64,000 bases of DNA from assembly GCF_000956405.1 (NCBI RefSeq), contig NZ_JYIV01000021.1, positions 1 to 64,000 on the forward strand, read 5' to 3'. The DNA is from Microbacterium oxydans. Lineage in GTDB: Bacteria > Actinomycetota > Actinomycetes > Actinomycetales > Microbacteriaceae. The position numbers were made by a program, and so were the translations under genes. The notes beneath the pieces are model-generated. The model had not been told where the DNA came from, made no database searches, and worked only from the letters and a program-made list of their open reading frames with translations. How positions within the stretch are numbered: position 1 is the stretch's first letter; each line of letters opens with the position of its first letter. This document shows positions 62,909-64,000 of this stretch, piece after piece.

Positions 62909-62931
62909 GAATTTCTCACTGTGAGAAATTC
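62909..62931. promoter_or_regulatory. Perfect 11-bp-arm palindrome over the start codon of a secreted protein
   Basis: gaatttctcac (62909-62919) and gtgagaaattc (62921-62931) are exact reverse complements around one base. It covers the GTG start 62921 and abuts the purine-rich ribosome site (62902-62909). As DNA it is a good homodimer operator; as RNA, with a CTG loop, it could hide the start codon. Confidence 0.6.
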
Positions 62932-63289
62932 AAGTAAGAAGAGGCTCGGAACGGGCCTCTTGCTGGCATTTATCGTGATGTTGGGAGGGTCGGCATCCGT
63001 GTTGGGTGCCTCCGCGGCTTTCGCCGCACCCCCGTCCGGCTGCGATACGAACACCTACTGCACCGGCGCGAGATTCGTTCCGACTGCATCGCCGTACATC
63101 ATTCGGGTGTACACGTACACGTGCACAGGGTCGTCCCCGGTGCTCACCTCGCGCGCGAAGGTACAGATCGGCACCACTGTCGCCTACGGGGAGAAGTCAT
63201 TGACCGCTATCGGCCCGAACAGTTACGCGGAGTTGCGCGCGACCGGCACGTACTCAGACTCGGGCTGGTACTGCAAGGCGATCGGTTAG
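62921..63289 (+). CDS. Small secreted cysteine-containing protein, unknown function
   Basis: 122 residues. Basic N-terminus MRNSSKKRLGTG, hydrophobic core, and an Ala-x-Ala site (SAAFA before APPSG, about residue 35) give a clear Sec signal. The mature part of about 87 residues has four Cys (SGCDTNTYCTG; YTYTCTG; GWYCKAIG) that can form two disulfides in a Tyr/Thr-rich beta structure. No family recognised. Followed after 3 bases by a second secreted protein, so the two are co-transcribed. A secreted toxin, inhibitor or surface peptide are all possible. Confidence 0.75.
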   Translation: MRNSSKKRLGTGLLLAFIVMLGGSASVLGASAAFAAPPSGCDTNTYCTGARFVPTASPYIIRVYTYTCTGSSPVLTSRAKVQIGTTVAYGEKSLTAIGPNSYAELRATGTYSDSGWYCKAIG

Positions 63290-63292
63290 GAC

Positions 63293-63967
63293 ATGAGCAT
63301 GAGAAAGCTACTCGCACACCACAAGACCGCGACCCTCGCAGCCGCCGGCGTCCTCACTTTGAGCGTCGCTCTCGGAGGTGGAATCGCCGCCGCGTCTGCG
63401 AACGAGTCCCAGAACGTCCAGGTACCCTCTCAGGACGCTCAGCCAGAGGCGTACGAGGGGGGTCTCCCGGCGCTGTACGACTCCGCGCTGCAGGCGACGG
63501 ACGCCGATTCGCCCGCTTACGAGATGCTCGAGACGGCGGCCGAAGTGGGAAGCCTCTCGACGTCGGATTACGAGAGAGCCCACGTCATCTACGAGAGCTG
63601 CATCCGCGACGCCGGGTTCACGCCGTCGTTCCGCAAGACGGTGACAGGGCTCTACGTCGAGCTTCCCTACACCGATGTCAAGGACGCGGACGCATTGGAC
63701 GCAGCGGTCGTCGACTGCTCCACCAAGTCCGCCACGGTGGAAGCCCTGTACAAGATTCAAGTGTCCAACCCCGAGGTTGTCCTGGACCAGCGAGTCGTCG
63801 CCGTCGACTGCGTCGTCGCTGCAGGGGCGGTCAAGTCTGGCTACTCCGCGGAGCAGTTCGATGCCGATATGAAGCGCGACACGCGTCCGTTCGATGTATC
63901 GGACATCGTCGTCAACGACTGCCTCTACGGCGCTGGCTACGCGGTGTTCGACATGACGATCGATTAG
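63293..63967 (+). CDS. Secreted protein with repeated Tyr/Cys segments, unknown function
   Basis: 224 residues. Signal peptide MSMRKLLAHHKTATLAAAGV with an Ala-Ser-Ala cleavage region near residue 35. Mature part is acidic and helical with YERAHVIYESCIRDAGFTP, a segment I have seen in actinobacterial secreted proteins of unknown role, and further Cys in VVDCSTKS, AVDCVVAAG and NDCLYGAGY (four in all). Starts 3 bases after the preceding secreted-protein gene (ATG 63293, or ATG 63299); ends 33 bases before the window edge, so the operon may continue. Confidence 0.75.
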   Translation: MSMRKLLAHHKTATLAAAGVLTLSVALGGGIAAASANESQNVQVPSQDAQPEAYEGGLPALYDSALQATDADSPAYEMLETAAEVGSLSTSDYERAHVIYESCIRDAGFTPSFRKTVTGLYVELPYTDVKDADALDAAVVDCSTKSATVEALYKIQVSNPEVVLDQRVVAVDCVVAAGAVKSGYSAEQFDADMKRDTRPFDVSDIVVNDCLYGAGYAVFDMTID

Positions 63968-64000
63968 GACAGACGCGAACTGACACACGGCGAACGCGCA

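Overview
The window reads as chromosome of a high-GC actinobacterium, most likely Microbacteriaceae and probably Microbacterium. This is inferred from protein content, GTG starts, leaderless promoters and actinobacteria-specific families (DUF3117, DUF3107, UPF0182, DUF2342, AdnAB, actinobacterial UvrD2). No rRNA, intact tRNA, transposase or CRISPR array is visible.

Region by region. 1-4947: tail of an ABC ATPase, a 25-bp-arm inverted repeat, then a tandem glycine riboswitch controlling gcvT-gcvH-gcvP (glycine cleavage). 5000-10445: a complete peptide/nickel-type ABC importer (lipoprotein, two permeases, fused double ATPase). 10448-16092: PH-domain membrane protein, CPBP protease, TypA, a secreted transglycosylase-like protein and glutaminase, which is coupled to an MFS exporter (16089-17729). 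17733-19419: an XRE-cupin regulator divergent from AzlCD. 19469-27833: ferredoxin, DapC, citrate synthase, a DEAD-box helicase, divergent DapD/DapE and a GT-C membrane protein. Three lysine/diaminopimelate genes therefore lie within about 6.5 kb. 27928-33597: DUF3117, O-methyltransferase, TatB, and a translationally coupled MgtE_N/CBS-DUF1003-Mrp group. 33623-42668: assorted hydrolases, kinase-like protein, aminopeptidase P, PHP phosphatase, DUF817, a second DEAD-box helicase, ferritin-like protein and DUF3107.

42841-60020 is a genome-maintenance and proteostasis neighbourhood: adnA-adnB, a kinase-like protein with a degenerate catalytic loop, nudC-uvrD2, an E1/TOMM-cyclodehydratase-like protein, a DUF2342 zincin, a PDZ-Lon protease and UPF0182. 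From memory, gene content and order match the mycobacterial Rv3193c-Rv3202c region. 60166-61008 is a universal stress protein.

At 61102-61167 the chromosome carries a leftward terminator and only the 3' end of a tRNA, matching initiator tRNA-fMet. That is the usual scar of site-specific integration. Beyond it (61168-64000) base composition and gene style change: unknown membrane and secreted proteins, with an 11-bp-arm palindrome covering the start codon of one secreted protein. This looks like one edge of an integrated element whose other end is outside the window.

A recurring regulatory theme is TANNNT placed 6-7 bases before an ATG or GTG start, seen at more than a dozen genes and indicating leaderless mRNAs. 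It also fixes several start codons.
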